From the NCBI GenBank assembly GCA_958295465.1, contig OY282353.1, forward strand, positions 1 to 64,000: a DNA stretch of 64,000 bases. The letters are read 5' to 3'. The notes under the pieces are model-generated. The model was not told the origin of the DNA. It did not search any database and saw only the letters and a program-made list of their open reading frames with translations. Positions 1 to 6,885 of this stretch are shown here, in pieces. The stretch is from an uncultured Gammaproteobacteria bacterium. Lineage in GTDB: Bacteria; Pseudomonadota; Gammaproteobacteria; HK1. Made by a program: the position numbers and the translations under genes. Numbering within the stretch: position 1 is the first letter of the stretch; the number at the start of each line of letters is the position of its first letter.

Positions 1-1
1 T

Positions 2-268
2 CCGAGGCTCGGGGTGGCGCTCGCGGCGCGGGGCGAGCCGGGCGAGGCAGGGGTCTCGATCACCGGGGTCGTCCCCGGCAGCCCCGCCGCCCGCGCGGGA
101 CTGCGCCCCGGCGACGTCATCGTGCGCGCGGGGAGCAAGACGGTGAGCAGTCCCGGCGAAGTGGCCGGCGTGGTCCGCGCGGCGGCGTCCGGCGACAAGC
201 CCCTGCTGCTGCTCGTCGAGCGCAACGACCACCGGCGCTACGTGGCGATCAGCCTCGACCGGAGTTGA
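2..268 (+). CDS. C-terminal PDZ domain of an HtrA/DegP/DegQ-family periplasmic serine protease (5' partial)
   Basis: The reading frame enters from the left edge and ends at TGA 266-268. The readable part is one PDZ domain. It opens with a LGVAL strand typical of the second PDZ of DegQ/MucD-type proteases and continues with GSPAARAGLRPGDVI, the usual PDZ ligand-binding turn and strand. It closes with a short strand (VAISLDR), as expected at the end of a Do-family protease. The protease domain with its His-Asp-Ser triad would lie outside the window. Family members act in the periplasm on misfolded envelope proteins. The PDZ assignment is firm; the choice among DegP, DegQ and DegS is not possible from this fragment. 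Confidence 0.75.
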   Translation, partial: PRLGVALAARGEPGEAGVSITGVVPGSPAARAGLRPGDVIVRAGSKTVSSPGEVAGVVRAAASGDKPLLLLVERNDHRRYVAISLDRS

Positions 269-411
269 GCGCCGGATGGCGGGCGGGGCGAGACCCGGCG
301 CCGTTCGCACCCGGGAGTACGCCCGGACCATGGATCGAGCAAGGCGTCTACTACCGGCTCGACCGACAGGGAAGGTTCATGTACGCCCGGGCCGTGGATC
401 GAGCAAGGAGT

Positions 412-439
412 GGCGGGCGGAGCGACGGCTCCGCCCGCC
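412..439. terminator. Perfect 12-bp hairpin with tetraloop GACG
   Basis: GGCGGGCGGAGC (412-423) is followed by loop GACG and the exact reverse complement at 428-439. It lies between convergent genes, as expected for a bidirectional transcription stop, but neither strand has a T-run after the stem. It could instead be a REP-like palindrome. Confidence 0.45.
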
Positions 440-572
440 GCGTCTCGAAGCGCGCAGGGATGAATCCCTCGGTGATGTCTCTCCCGACTGGGCGAAATCG
501 TCAGCCGGCCCCGGTATGGAGAGCGTCTTGCGGATCTTCTTCGCGAGACGATTGGGTATTTTCACATGGCGG

Positions 573-592
573 GGCGCCGCTTCGGCGGCGCC
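573..592. terminator. 8-bp hairpin with a UUCG tetraloop
   Basis: GGCGCCGC (573-580), loop TTCG, then GCGGCGCC (585-592). The cUUCGg loop is exceptionally stable in RNA. It lies about 110 bases past the end of the minus-strand sdhA-like gene and may end that transcript. No U-tract follows, so the role is inferred. Confidence 0.4.
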
Positions 593-700
593 GGTATCAG
601 GCCGCTCGAACCTCTTCGGTGTCGCTGAGAAGGGCGAGCAGTTGCCTCGGGCGCGTTGAGCCCGTGCCGACCTGGCGGTTCGCCATGTCGTGATACGTGC

Positions 701-2446
701 TCATGCTGCTGCCGGCGGCGCGCCCGCCTCGCCGTCGATGAGCGACTCGCCCGGACGCACGATCGAGAACTCCACCGGCGCCGTATCGAGGCGCAATCCT
801 TCTCCGTCTCTTGCGACCCGCACGTAGCGGGTGGCGTCGAGAACGCCGGTCCCGGGGAAGTCCTCGCGGAAGTGTGCGCCGCGTGAATCTTCGCGGGCAA
901 GTGCGGCGCGCGCGATCACCCGGCTCACGTCGATGAGGCTTTCGAGGTTCAGCCAGTCGTGCCACGTCAGGTTGAACGTGCGGTCGCCGTCCGCGAGCCC
1001 CGTCGCCAGCAACTCCTGGGCATGGGATTCGATCCGTGCAAGCCCCCGCTCGATTCCTTCGCGCGTGCGAAGCACCCCGACGTCGTCCCACATCGTGCGC
1101 CAGAGTCGCTCGCGCACGGCCCCGAGATCGCCCGCGGGCAGCGAGAACGGACGCTCGGCGCGCGCGACGCCCGCTTCGATGGCAGCCTCGTCCGGGTCCG
1201 CCCACGTCGCGGCCAAACCCGCCGCCCGCGCCATCTCTTCGCCGGCGATGCCTCCGAACACCGTGGAGTTCGCGACTCCGTTACCGCCGAGCCGGTTGGC
1301 GCCGTGCACCCCGCCGCAATCCTCGCCCGCCGCGTAGAGGCGCGGCAACGCGGTGGTGCAGTCGGCCTCGAACTCCACGCCGCCCATCATGTAGTGCGCG
1401 GTGGGAACGACCTCGACCCGACCGCCCGCGAGATCGAAGCCGCAGTCTGCGCAGCGCTTGACCATCCCGGGGAACCGTCTCGCGACGTTCTCCGGCCCGA
1501 GGTGGCCCATCTCGATGTAGACGCCGCCCATCGGCGTGGTGCGCCCGGCGCGTATCTCCGCGTAGATCGCGCGGCTCACCACGTCCCGGGTCGCGCGCTC
1601 CGCGGCCGGGTCGAAGCGCTCCATGAACCGTTCGCCGTCGCCGTTCAGCAGGTGGCCGCCGGCTCCGCGCAACCCCTCCTCCAGCACCGTACCGGTCATG
1701 CGGGTCTCGGGCCCCGCGAGCAATCCGGTGGGATGAAACTGCACCATCTCCATGTCGCGCAGGGCCAGGCCGGCGCGCAAGGCCATCGCCATCCCGTCGC
1801 AGGACTTGTCGCCGGAGGGGGTGTGGTAGAGGTACATCGTGGGGCCGCCGCCGGTCGCCAGCAGCACCGCCTTCGCCGCGACGAAACGGTACCCGCCGGT
1901 GCGCACGTCGATCAGCAGCGCGCCGGCGATGCCCGAGCCGTCGCGGGCCGGGATCAGCTCGATCGCGCGGTGCTCCTCCAGCGCGTGCACGTCGAGCGCG
2001 AGCACCTGCTCCATCACCCGGTTGACGATCTCGATGCCGGTGAGGTCGCCCTTGTGCACGGTGCGGTCGAAGCTCTGCCCCGCGAACGCCTTCTGGTGGA
2101 TGGTCCCGTCCGGGTTCCGGTCGAAGAAGCAGCCGATCTCGTTCTCCAGCTCCCGGATGCGCTCGACCGCGCCCTCGACCAGCCGCCACGCGAGGTCCTG
2201 CCGCGGCAGCCACTTGCCGCCGGCGATGGTGTCCATGAAGTGGCGCTCGACGGAGTCCTCCGGCGCCAGCGCGACGTTGTAGCCCCCCTGCACCATGCGC
2301 GTGCAGCCGCACTTGCCGAGGAGTCCCTTGACCGCCACCGTGACCTCGGCGTCCGGGTTGGTCTGCTTCGCGTGCAGCGCGGCGAGCAGTCCGGCCCCGC
2401 CGGAACCGAGGATCAGGAGGTCGGTGCGGTGGCGCTCGACGTTCAC
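701..2446 (-). CDS. Fumarate reductase/succinate dehydrogenase-type flavoprotein subunit
   Basis: This is a 581-residue FAD-dependent subunit of a succinate:quinone oxidoreductase family complex, interconverting succinate and fumarate at the membrane. The N-terminus has the dinucleotide-binding motif GSGGAG (about residues 10-15). Further in are FHPTG, the active-site strand PTAHYMMGG and the C-terminal FAD motif GANRLGGNG. GTG at 2446 is chosen because it directly precedes the FAD-binding strand and continues the DNA that once touched the anchor gene; translation upstream of it is not protein-like. The segment equivalent to SHTxxAQGG, which carries the covalent flavin histidine in SdhA/FrdA, reads GCTRMVQGG, so the histidine is a cysteine. 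The flavin is therefore probably bound non-covalently, as in L-aspartate oxidase. The linked iron-sulfur and anchor genes favour a quinone-linked complex over a soluble NadB. Confidence 0.82.
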   Translation of the reverse strand: MNVERHRTDLLILGSGGAGLLAALHAKQTNPDAEVTVAVKGLLGKCGCTRMVQGGYNVALAPEDSVERHFMDTIAGGKWLPRQDLAWRLVEGAVERIRELENEIGCFFDRNPDGTIHQKAFAGQSFDRTVHKGDLTGIEIVNRVMEQVLALDVHALEEHRAIELIPARDGSGIAGALLIDVRTGGYRFVAAKAVLLATGGGPTMYLYHTPSGDKSCDGMAMALRAGLALRDMEMVQFHPTGLLAGPETRMTGTVLEEGLRGAGGHLLNGDGERFMERFDPAAERATRDVVSRAIYAEIRAGRTTPMGGVYIEMGHLGPENVARRFPGMVKRCADCGFDLAGGRVEVVPTAHYMMGGVEFEADCTTALPRLYAAGEDCGGVHGANRLGGNGVANSTVFGGIAGEEMARAAGLAATWADPDEAAIEAGVARAERPFSLPAGDLGAVRERLWRTMWDDVGVLRTREGIERGLARIESHAQELLATGLADGDRTFNLTWHDWLNLESLIDVSRVIARAALAREDSRGAHFREDFPGTGVLDATRYVRVARDGEGLRLDTAPVEFSIVRPGESLIDGEAGAPPAAA

Positions 2447-2450
2447 GTCA
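2436..2450. repeat. 15-bp direct repeat, left boundary of the inserted cassette
   Basis: TCGACGTTCACGTCA occurs here over the GTG start of the sdhA-like gene and again, identically, at 3285-3299 over the stop of the membrane-anchor gene. The two copies bracket an 834-bp segment with two small genes. Confidence 0.85.
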
Positions 2451-2471
2451 TCCCGACGCGAGCAATGCAGG

Positions 2472-2780
2472 TCACGGCTTCGGCGTGATCGAAATTTGAT
2501 AGTTCGGGACCACGAATTGGACGATCGCCCAAATGACGAGGACGGCAATCAAAATGCCTTGACATATCCAGAAGAAGCGTTCGAAGCGCCGTAGTCTTGT
2601 TTCAAGCCCAATGATCTGCCCTTGGATTCGTTTTTCGACCTTGTCGATCTGATCTTGAATCTGATTGAGGCCATGTATGATCCAGGACGATTCCGGTGGA
2701 CCGGAAGGGGGCGTCGACACCAGTGGAGTGGGTGTTTTCTCCTTGCCAACCTTCGCATTGCCGCTCCGGTCAGTTGCCAT
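2472..2780 (-). CDS. Small coiled-coil protein with one C-terminal membrane segment
   Basis: This 102-residue protein is not recognised as a named family. Residues 1-32 are polar and Pro/Ser-rich. Residues about 36-68 form a heptad-like charged helix (QIQDQIDKVEKRIQGQI). Residues about 69-91 are a strong hydrophobic helix, and a short polar tail follows. The layout suggests an inner-membrane protein that oligomerises through its cytoplasmic coiled coil. Its ATG overlaps the end of the upstream gene by 11 bases, so the two are translationally linked. Both lie in the cassette between the anchor and flavoprotein genes, and the codons are visibly less GC-rich than in the flanking genes, which suggests transfer. 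Confidence 0.6.
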   Translation of the reverse strand: MATDRSGNAKVGKEKTPTPLVSTPPSGPPESSWIIHGLNQIQDQIDKVEKRIQGQIIGLETRLRRFERFFWICQGILIAVLVIWAIVQFVVPNYQISITPKP

Positions 2781-3033
2781 TCTGGTGGATCTCCAACCAT
2801 TCCCAGAGTTCAGCGGATGCGTAGCCGAAATAGTTCGAAACCGGTATGACGATGCCGGAACCTACACCTTCGTCGTCTCCGTATCCGATAGCTTCGGACA
2901 GCTTGCGTGTCGTCCCGTTGAACGACACGAAATAGGCAGCGGGAGCCTCGACGTCACAGACGGAAATATCAAGGGTTTCGAGCTTGGAAAGAAACCCTTT
3001 GCCTTGCTCGAAAGGTATGATGACATAGATCAC
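2770..3033 (-). CDS. Conserved-looking small protein of unknown function
   Basis: I read 87 residues from GTG 3033; an in-frame start further upstream is possible, but that extension is basic and unlike a protein. The sequence alternates predicted strands and helices. It opens with IYVIIPFEQGKG, has a central YFVSFNGTTRKLSEAIG and ends GIVIPVSNYFGYASAELWEWL. This looks like a compact alpha/beta fold of the ferredoxin-like or Cas2/SinR-like size class, but I cannot assign a family. It precedes and overlaps the coiled-coil membrane protein gene, which suggests the products work together. A toxin–antitoxin or other two-component accessory module is one possibility, not shown by any motif. Confidence 0.55.
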   Translation of the reverse strand: MIYVIIPFEQGKGFLSKLETLDISVCDVEAPAAYFVSFNGTTRKLSEAIGYGDDEGVGSGIVIPVSNYFGYASAELWEWLEIHQNGN

Positions 3034-3284
3034 GGTAGTCGCCTTTCCGTCGTGCCCCGGTCTGAAATGTTCCGGACGCCTCCAAATCCCCGCCATGGTT
3101 CGGCAGTCAGTGGAGCATCTTCCATGCTACGCGGAGATCACCAACCTGACCGCCATGCCTCTCGATGATCACGGATTCCACATCGAGACCCAACCCCGAC
3201 AGGGATCGAAATCACTTTCACGGTAAGGTCCTGTCATTTGCCGGCGCATCATGTCCATGACGGCCTGTACAGTCAAACGGCAGA
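3034..3284. other. 5' part of the inserted cassette, no assignable gene
   Basis: About 250 bases lie between the first cassette gene and the right direct repeat. On the minus strand short open stretches (for example GLDVESVIIERHGGQVGD, ending near 3114) look protein-like but lack a start and a continuous frame. This may be the decayed end of a third gene or a leader region. Confidence 0.4.
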
Positions 3285-3299
3285 TCGACGTTCACGTCA
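3285..3299. repeat. 15-bp direct repeat, right boundary of the inserted cassette
   Basis: This copy is identical to 2436-2450 (TCGACGTTCACGTCA) and includes the stop codon of the anchor gene at 3297-3299. Removing one repeat and the DNA between them restores a stop followed one base later by the GTG start of the flavoprotein gene, the expected tight operon junction. Confidence 0.85.
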
Positions 3300-3641
3300 C
3301 GCCACCGCGAAAAACGCGAGACCGACCGCCGCCGCGACTCCGGCCGCCCAACCGATCCACGCGGGGCGCAGGCCGCGCCACGGGCCGAACTCCAGCACGA
3401 TGAGCCGCGTCCCGAGCGAGAGATGCAGCGCGAGTAGCACCACGAGGCCCCACTCCGCGGCCTTGACGAAGGGAAGATCCGCGAAGGCCAGGAAGCGGTC
3501 GAGCGGCTCCGCGCCTTCGAGGGCGAGGCCCAGGGCGAGGAAGTGCAGGGGCACGAACAGCGCGAGCGCGAGCCCCGAGACACGGTGCGCGAGAAACGCC
3601 CGGTAGCCGGCGCTGCGCCTTGATGCCGGGACGGGCTTCAT
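3297..3641 (-). CDS. SdhC-like membrane anchor (cytochrome b-type subunit)
   Basis: This 114-residue integral membrane protein has three predicted helices (about 18-42, 61-83 and 94-113). The first helix carries HRVSG with His19 and a further His33, and helix 2 carries His73; HRxSG followed by a second-helix histidine is typical of SdhC-type quinone/heme b anchors. The ATG overlaps the stop of the preceding anchor gene (ATGA, 3638-3641). It would hold the flavoprotein/iron-sulfur pair at the membrane and pass electrons to or from quinone. Family placement rests on the motif, size and operon; exact subunit naming (C or D) is uncertain. Confidence 0.72.
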   Translation of the reverse strand: MKPVPASRRSAGYRAFLAHRVSGLALALFVPLHFLALGLALEGAEPLDRFLAFADLPFVKAAEWGLVVLLALHLSLGTRLIVLEFGPWRGLRPAWIGWAAGVAAAVGLAFFAVA

Positions 3642-3973
3642 CCGGGGAGCACCACCGCCGCCACGGCGCGGAGTCCGAGCGCGAGCAGGATGAATGCGAG
3701 CGCGAGGCTCGCGGCGTCGAGGCTGCGCCCCCGCCACCGCGTCCACTCGCGCGCGACGTTGCGCACCCCGATCGGGGCATGGACCGCGACCGCGATCACG
3801 AACAACACGTAGAACCCGCCCCAAACGACGCTGCCCCTCGTGCGTTCGAGGATCTCGGCCGCGCTCAGGCCCCCGTGTACCGCGTAGAGGATCAGCACGA
3901 GGTGGACGATCACGAGCGGCGCGAGCAACTTCGCGCTCAGGCGCTGCAATGCGAACAGGGCGGCTTCGCTCAC
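3638..3973 (-). CDS. Second membrane anchor of the fumarate reductase/succinate dehydrogenase-like complex
   Basis: This is a 111-residue protein from GTG 3973, preceded by GGGAGG seven bases upstream. Three hydrophobic helices (about 14-33, 47-68 and 88-108) carry His24 and His65 as possible heme or quinone ligands; AVHAPIGVRNV in helix 2 resembles short cytochrome b anchors of this family. The start lies immediately after a duplicated copy of the upstream junction, so translation probably depends on the mini-ORF stop that overlaps it (GTGA, 3970-3973). It is followed by an overlapping SdhC-like gene. Confidence 0.7.
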   Translation of the reverse strand: MSEAALFALQRLSAKLLAPLVIVHLVLILYAVHGGLSAAEILERTRGSVVWGGFYVLFVIAVAVHAPIGVRNVAREWTRWRGRSLDAASLALAFILLALGLRAVAAVVLPG

Positions 3974-4044
3974 GTCCGCCCTCCCCGCCACCGCCGGCCC
4001 AGGCTCCGGCGAAGACTCCGGCGCTTGAGCCCCGCGAGCGCAGC
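3945..4044 (-). repeat. Junction duplication copy A (sdhB tail/anchor start)
   Basis: This stretch is closely similar to 4084-4190. Both contain, on the minus strand, the coding for GLKRRSLRRSLGRRW (the SdhB-like tail), a GTGA stop/start overlap and the first codons of the anchor gene (xEAxLFALQ). The repeat distance is about 140 bases and the copies have diverged by scattered substitutions and a small triplet expansion. Confidence 0.8.
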
Positions 4045-4113
4045 AATCGAACCGGTTCCGGCCGGACGATGTTCGATCGGGTGCTGTAACGCGAACAGGA
4101 CAGCCTCCCTCAC
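3970..4113 (-). CDS. Junction-duplication mini-ORF (anchor N-terminus fused to SdhB tail)
   Basis: This 47-codon frame starts at GTG 4113, overlapping the sdhB-like stop, and ends at a TGA overlapping the true anchor start. Its first ten residues (VREAVLFALQ) match the start of the anchor protein. Its last residues (GLKRRSLRRSLGRRW and on) match the tail of the iron-sulfur subunit. It is therefore the product of a tandem duplication of the gene junction. It has no membrane helix and probably no enzymatic role. It may act as a translational bridge from sdhB to the anchor gene. Confidence 0.5.
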   Translation of the reverse strand: MREAVLFALQHPIEHRPAGTGSIAALAGLKRRSLRRSLGRRWRGGRT

Positions 4114-4190
4114 GTCCACCCTCCCCGCCGCCGCCACCGCCGACCCAGGCTCCGGCGAAGGCTCCGGCGCTTGAGCCCCGCGATCGCGGC
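4084..4190 (-). repeat. Junction duplication copy B (sdhB tail/anchor start)
   Basis: This is the partner of 3945-4044. It includes the real 3' end of the iron-sulfur subunit gene and the start of the mini-ORF. Confidence 0.8.
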
Positions 4191-4883
4191 GGTAGGGCTG
4201 ATCCCCACCGGGCAGTGCTCGGTGCAGTTGCCATGCGTGTGGCAGAGCGCGCAGCCGCCGCCGGCCGTCACCGCGTCGAGGACCTCCCGGGCCTTGACGT
4301 GCCGTTCGTCGTTGACCAGCGTCCAGGCGCGGTTGAGGGCGGCCGGGCCGAGGTAGTCCGGACGCCACCCGACGACGTCGCAGGCGCTGTAGCACACCGC
4401 GCAGTTGATGCATTCGATGCCCGCGTCGGCCGCGCGCCGCGCATCCGTGTCGGGATCGGTGGCGGGCATCGGCTCGCGCCGCGTCCCCGCGCCCTCGAAG
4501 CGCCCGCCCGCGCGCCGCCACTTGTCGAAGAACGGCGCCAGGTCGCATACCAGATCCTTGATGCGCGGCAGGTTGCGCAACGGTTCGATGACCAGCCGGC
4601 CGTCGGCGACGACGTCCTTCACGTGGCTGCGGCACGTCCATCGCGCCCGGCCGTTCACGGTCATCGCGCACGAGCCGCATACCCCTACCCGGCACGCGAA
4701 CCGGTACGCCAGCGCCGGCTCGCGATGGCGCTGGATCCAGGTGACGACGTCGAGCACCGTCTGGTTCTCCGCCAACGGCGCCTCGTAGGCGACGAACTCG
4801 CCGGCGTCGGCGCCGCGCCAGATCCGCACGTCGAGCTTCGGGGGAGAGGCCATCCGGGGAGAGATCGTTCGGGGAGAGGCCAT
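4110..4883 (-). CDS. Fumarate reductase/succinate dehydrogenase iron-sulfur subunit
   Basis: The 257-residue protein has an N-terminal plant-type [2Fe-2S] domain with Cys64, Cys69, Cys72 and Cys84. The C-terminal domain holds two more cluster sites: CINCAVCYSAC (158-168) and CALCHTHGNCTEHCP (211-225). The second site resembles the SdhB pattern C-x5-C-x3-CP but has an extra leading cysteine. It transfers electrons between the flavoprotein and the membrane anchors. The start may be ATG 4883 or ATG 4853; both sit in a small direct repeat (MASP..ISPRMASP). It is the first gene of the operon and its stop overlaps the mini-ORF start. Confidence 0.85.
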   Translation of the reverse strand: MASPRTISPRMASPPKLDVRIWRGADAGEFVAYEAPLAENQTVLDVVTWIQRHREPALAYRFACRVGVCGSCAMTVNGRARWTCRSHVKDVVADGRLVIEPLRNLPRIKDLVCDLAPFFDKWRRAGGRFEGAGTRREPMPATDPDTDARRAADAGIECINCAVCYSACDVVGWRPDYLGPAALNRAWTLVNDERHVKAREVLDAVTAGGGCALCHTHGNCTEHCPVGISPTAAIAGLKRRSLRRSLGRRWRRRGGWT

Positions 4884-4925
4884 TCAGGCAGCGTCTTCCG
4901 CCGGAACCGGCGGGCGGAAAGTCTG

Positions 4926-5186
4926 CTACAGCAGTTTCACCAGTACCGCGACCACGCCGATCGCCACCACCATCATGGAACCGAGACGGAGCGTCAGCCG
5001 TAACTCCAACTCTTTCATACCGCGGCAAAGGCGGGCTACCAACTCTTTCAAATCCTGCTTCGTCGCCAGCTTTTCGTCGATCAGGGTCGCTTGAGACCGT
5101 GCCAGCACCTCGGCCTGCTCTTCAGTCATGCCGGCCCGGGTCAAATCCTTCACGAAGGCGTGGGTGTCGAACGCGATCGAGCTCAT
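4926..5186 (-). CDS. DUF1640/CCDC90-like coiled-coil membrane protein
   Basis: This 86-residue protein begins SSIAFDTHAFVKDLTRAGMTEEQAEVLA, the typical opening of the DUF1640 family. A charged helical stretch (KQDLKELVARLCRGMKELELRL) and one C-terminal membrane helix (SMMVVAIGVVAVLVKLL) follow. ATG 5186 is preferred over ATG 5192 because it matches the family start. Family members are small membrane-anchored coiled-coil proteins without an established bacterial function. It reads toward the sdh operon and diverges from the 2-hydroxyacid dehydrogenase gene. Confidence 0.7.
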   Translation of the reverse strand: MSSIAFDTHAFVKDLTRAGMTEEQAEVLARSQATLIDEKLATKQDLKELVARLCRGMKELELRLTLRLGSMMVVAIGVVAVLVKLL

Positions 5187-5277
5187 GTGCATTTGCCCTG
5201 TTTCATGGGATGGATGAAATGTACATCGGCGGGCGCATCCGGGAAAATCGCGGTCTCCTCCATCTCCCCGCACCCCG

Positions 5278-6210
5278 ATGGCCGATATCGTCATCACCGA
5301 GTTCATGGATACGGTCGCCGTGGAGTCGCTCCGCGCCGGCTTCCACGTCCACTACGACCCCGATCTGCACGGGGACCCCGAGGGCATCGCGGATCGGCTC
5401 GGGCCGGCCCGTGCGCTGATCGTCCGCAACCGCACGCGCGTCGACGCCGGGCTGCTCACGGCGGCGCCGCGGCTCGTCGCGGTCGGACGGCTCGGGGTCG
5501 GCCTCGACAACATCGACCTCGCGGCCTGCGCTGAGCGCGGGGTGTCGGTCCATCCCGCGACCGGTGCGAACGTGGCCGCGGTGGCGGAGTACGTGATCGC
5601 GACCACGCTGATGATGCTGCGTGACGCATACCTTGCCACCGGGCGGGTACTCGCGGGCGAATGGCCGAGGAACGCCCTGATCGGGCGTGAGGCGAGCGGC
5701 AAGACGCTGGGCATCGTCGGGTTCGGCACGATCGGGCAGGCGGTGGCGCAGCGCGCGGCGGCACTCGGGATGAAGGTCGCCGCATTCGATCCGATGCTGC
5801 CCGCCGATGACCCCGCGTGGCGCACGCCGGGGGTCCGCCGCTTCGACGACCTCGGCGTGATGCTCGGCGCGAGCGACGTGGTGACCCTGCACGTCCCCCT
5901 CACCGCCACGACCCGGCATCTCGTCGGCGCCGGGGAGATCGCGGCGATGAAGCACGGCGCCTGCATCGTCAACACCGCCCGCGGCGGGGTGCTCGACGAA
6001 AAGGCGATGGCGGAAGCGCTCGTCTCGGGACGGCTCGCCGCAGCCGCGCTCGACGTCTTCGAGGACGAGCCGCTGCCGGCGGGCTCGCCGCTCACCGGGG
6101 TCCCGAACCTCTATCTCACCCCGCACGTCGCGGGACTCACCGAGGAAGCCAACGCCCGGACCGGCGAGATCGTGGCCTCGCGCATCCGTAGCGCGCTCGC
6201 ATCGGCTTGA
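5278..6210 (+). CDS. D-2-hydroxyacid dehydrogenase family protein (resembles (S)-sulfolactate dehydrogenase or PGDH)
   Basis: This 310-residue NAD-dependent oxidoreductase has the usual two-domain layout. The nucleotide-binding motif GFGTIG lies near residue 145. The catalytic set is Arg in NTARGG, Glu in DVFEDEPLP and His in TPHVAG. The opening IVITEFMD and the segment VGRLGVGLDNIDL with PATGAN resemble SlcC-type sulfolactate dehydrogenases and short phosphoglycerate dehydrogenases without an ACT domain. Substrate cannot be fixed from sequence. It is a single gene, divergent from the DUF1640 gene. The DMSP-lyase-like gene 2 kb away makes an organosulfur substrate conceivable but not shown. 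Confidence 0.8.
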   Translation: MADIVITEFMDTVAVESLRAGFHVHYDPDLHGDPEGIADRLGPARALIVRNRTRVDAGLLTAAPRLVAVGRLGVGLDNIDLAACAERGVSVHPATGANVAAVAEYVIATTLMMLRDAYLATGRVLAGEWPRNALIGREASGKTLGIVGFGTIGQAVAQRAAALGMKVAAFDPMLPADDPAWRTPGVRRFDDLGVMLGASDVVTLHVPLTATTRHLVGAGEIAAMKHGACIVNTARGGVLDEKAMAEALVSGRLAAAALDVFEDEPLPAGSPLTGVPNLYLTPHVAGLTEEANARTGEIVASRIRSALASA

Positions 6211-6301
6211 CCGTGTCCCGTAGCCGAGTCGCTGCCGCCGTCCGGACTTGCGATTTGGTACGCTACGCGCCGCGATCGTGCGGTGGGAACAGGAGAGGGT
6301 G

Positions 6302-6673
6302 ATGGATCCGGCGAGAAACGTGTTCGGAGAGCCGATCGAGTCGTGCTCCGACGATCCCGTGACCGGTTTTTTTCGCGACGGCTGCTGCAATACCTCGGAT
6401 GAGGATCCCGGCCGTCACACCGTATGTACCCGCGTCACACGGGAGTTTCTCGATTTCTCCCGTTCACGAGGCAACGATTTGTCGACCCCTCGCGAGGAGT
6501 TCGGCTTTCCCGGGCTGCGCCCCGGCGATCAGTGGTGCCTGTGCGCCGCGCGCTGGCAGGAGGCGCTGGAGGCGGACGCCGCGCCGCGGGTGGTGCTGCG
6601 GGCGACCCATGCCGCGACGCTGGAGATCGTCGCGCTCGAGGATCTCAAGCGCTACGCCATCGACTTGTCGTGA
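6302..6673 (+). CDS. DUF2237 family protein
   Basis: This 123-residue protein has the family signature. It opens ARNVFGEPIESCSDDPVTGFFRDGCC and contains HTVCTRVTREFLDFSRSRGNDLSTPR and LRPGDQWCLCAARWQEA. ATG 6302 follows AGGAGAG at good spacing. DUF2237 proteins are small soluble proteins of unknown function with conserved cysteines. It stands alone upstream of the YcaQ-like gene with about 210 bases between. Confidence 0.85.
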   Translation: MDPARNVFGEPIESCSDDPVTGFFRDGCCNTSDEDPGRHTVCTRVTREFLDFSRSRGNDLSTPREEFGFPGLRPGDQWCLCAARWQEALEADAAPRVVLRATHAATLEIVALEDLKRYAIDLS

Positions 6674-6885
6674 ACGGTGCGCAGGGTCTCCGCGCGCGGG
6701 ACGGCTTCGGATCTTCCGGCAGGTTCCCGTGGATGCCCTGACTCCGGTCGGATGACACGGGCGTTCCTCCCTGGTGCGGCTCCCCGGGGCAGGCCGGATG
6801 CTGCGACGGAGCGTGTGGTTCCACCGCGACGTTCAAGCGCTGCCGGCTCACGCGATCCGGCTCGCGGCGTCCGGTCTCTGCGCGC

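Larger units (their letters stand above)
269..700. other. Intergenic region between convergent genes with hairpins and a short direct repeat
   Basis: About 430 bases separate the HtrA-type gene from the 3' end of the convergent sdhA-like gene. I see no convincing gene. The motif TGGATCGAGCAAGG occurs twice (near 332 and 395). Two perfect hairpins lie here and are listed separately. Open frames in this stretch have no recognisable protein character. Confidence 0.6.

Noticed and set aside
265..693. Overlapping open frames in the 269-700 intergenic region
   Set aside because: Arg/Ser/Pro-rich translations in several frames, no ribosome-binding site, and hairpins inside; typical of GC-rich non-coding DNA.
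959..2488. 509-codon plus-strand frame opposite the flavoprotein gene
   Set aside because: Antisense shadow of a recognised enzyme; composition rich in His/Arg/Ala with no domain.
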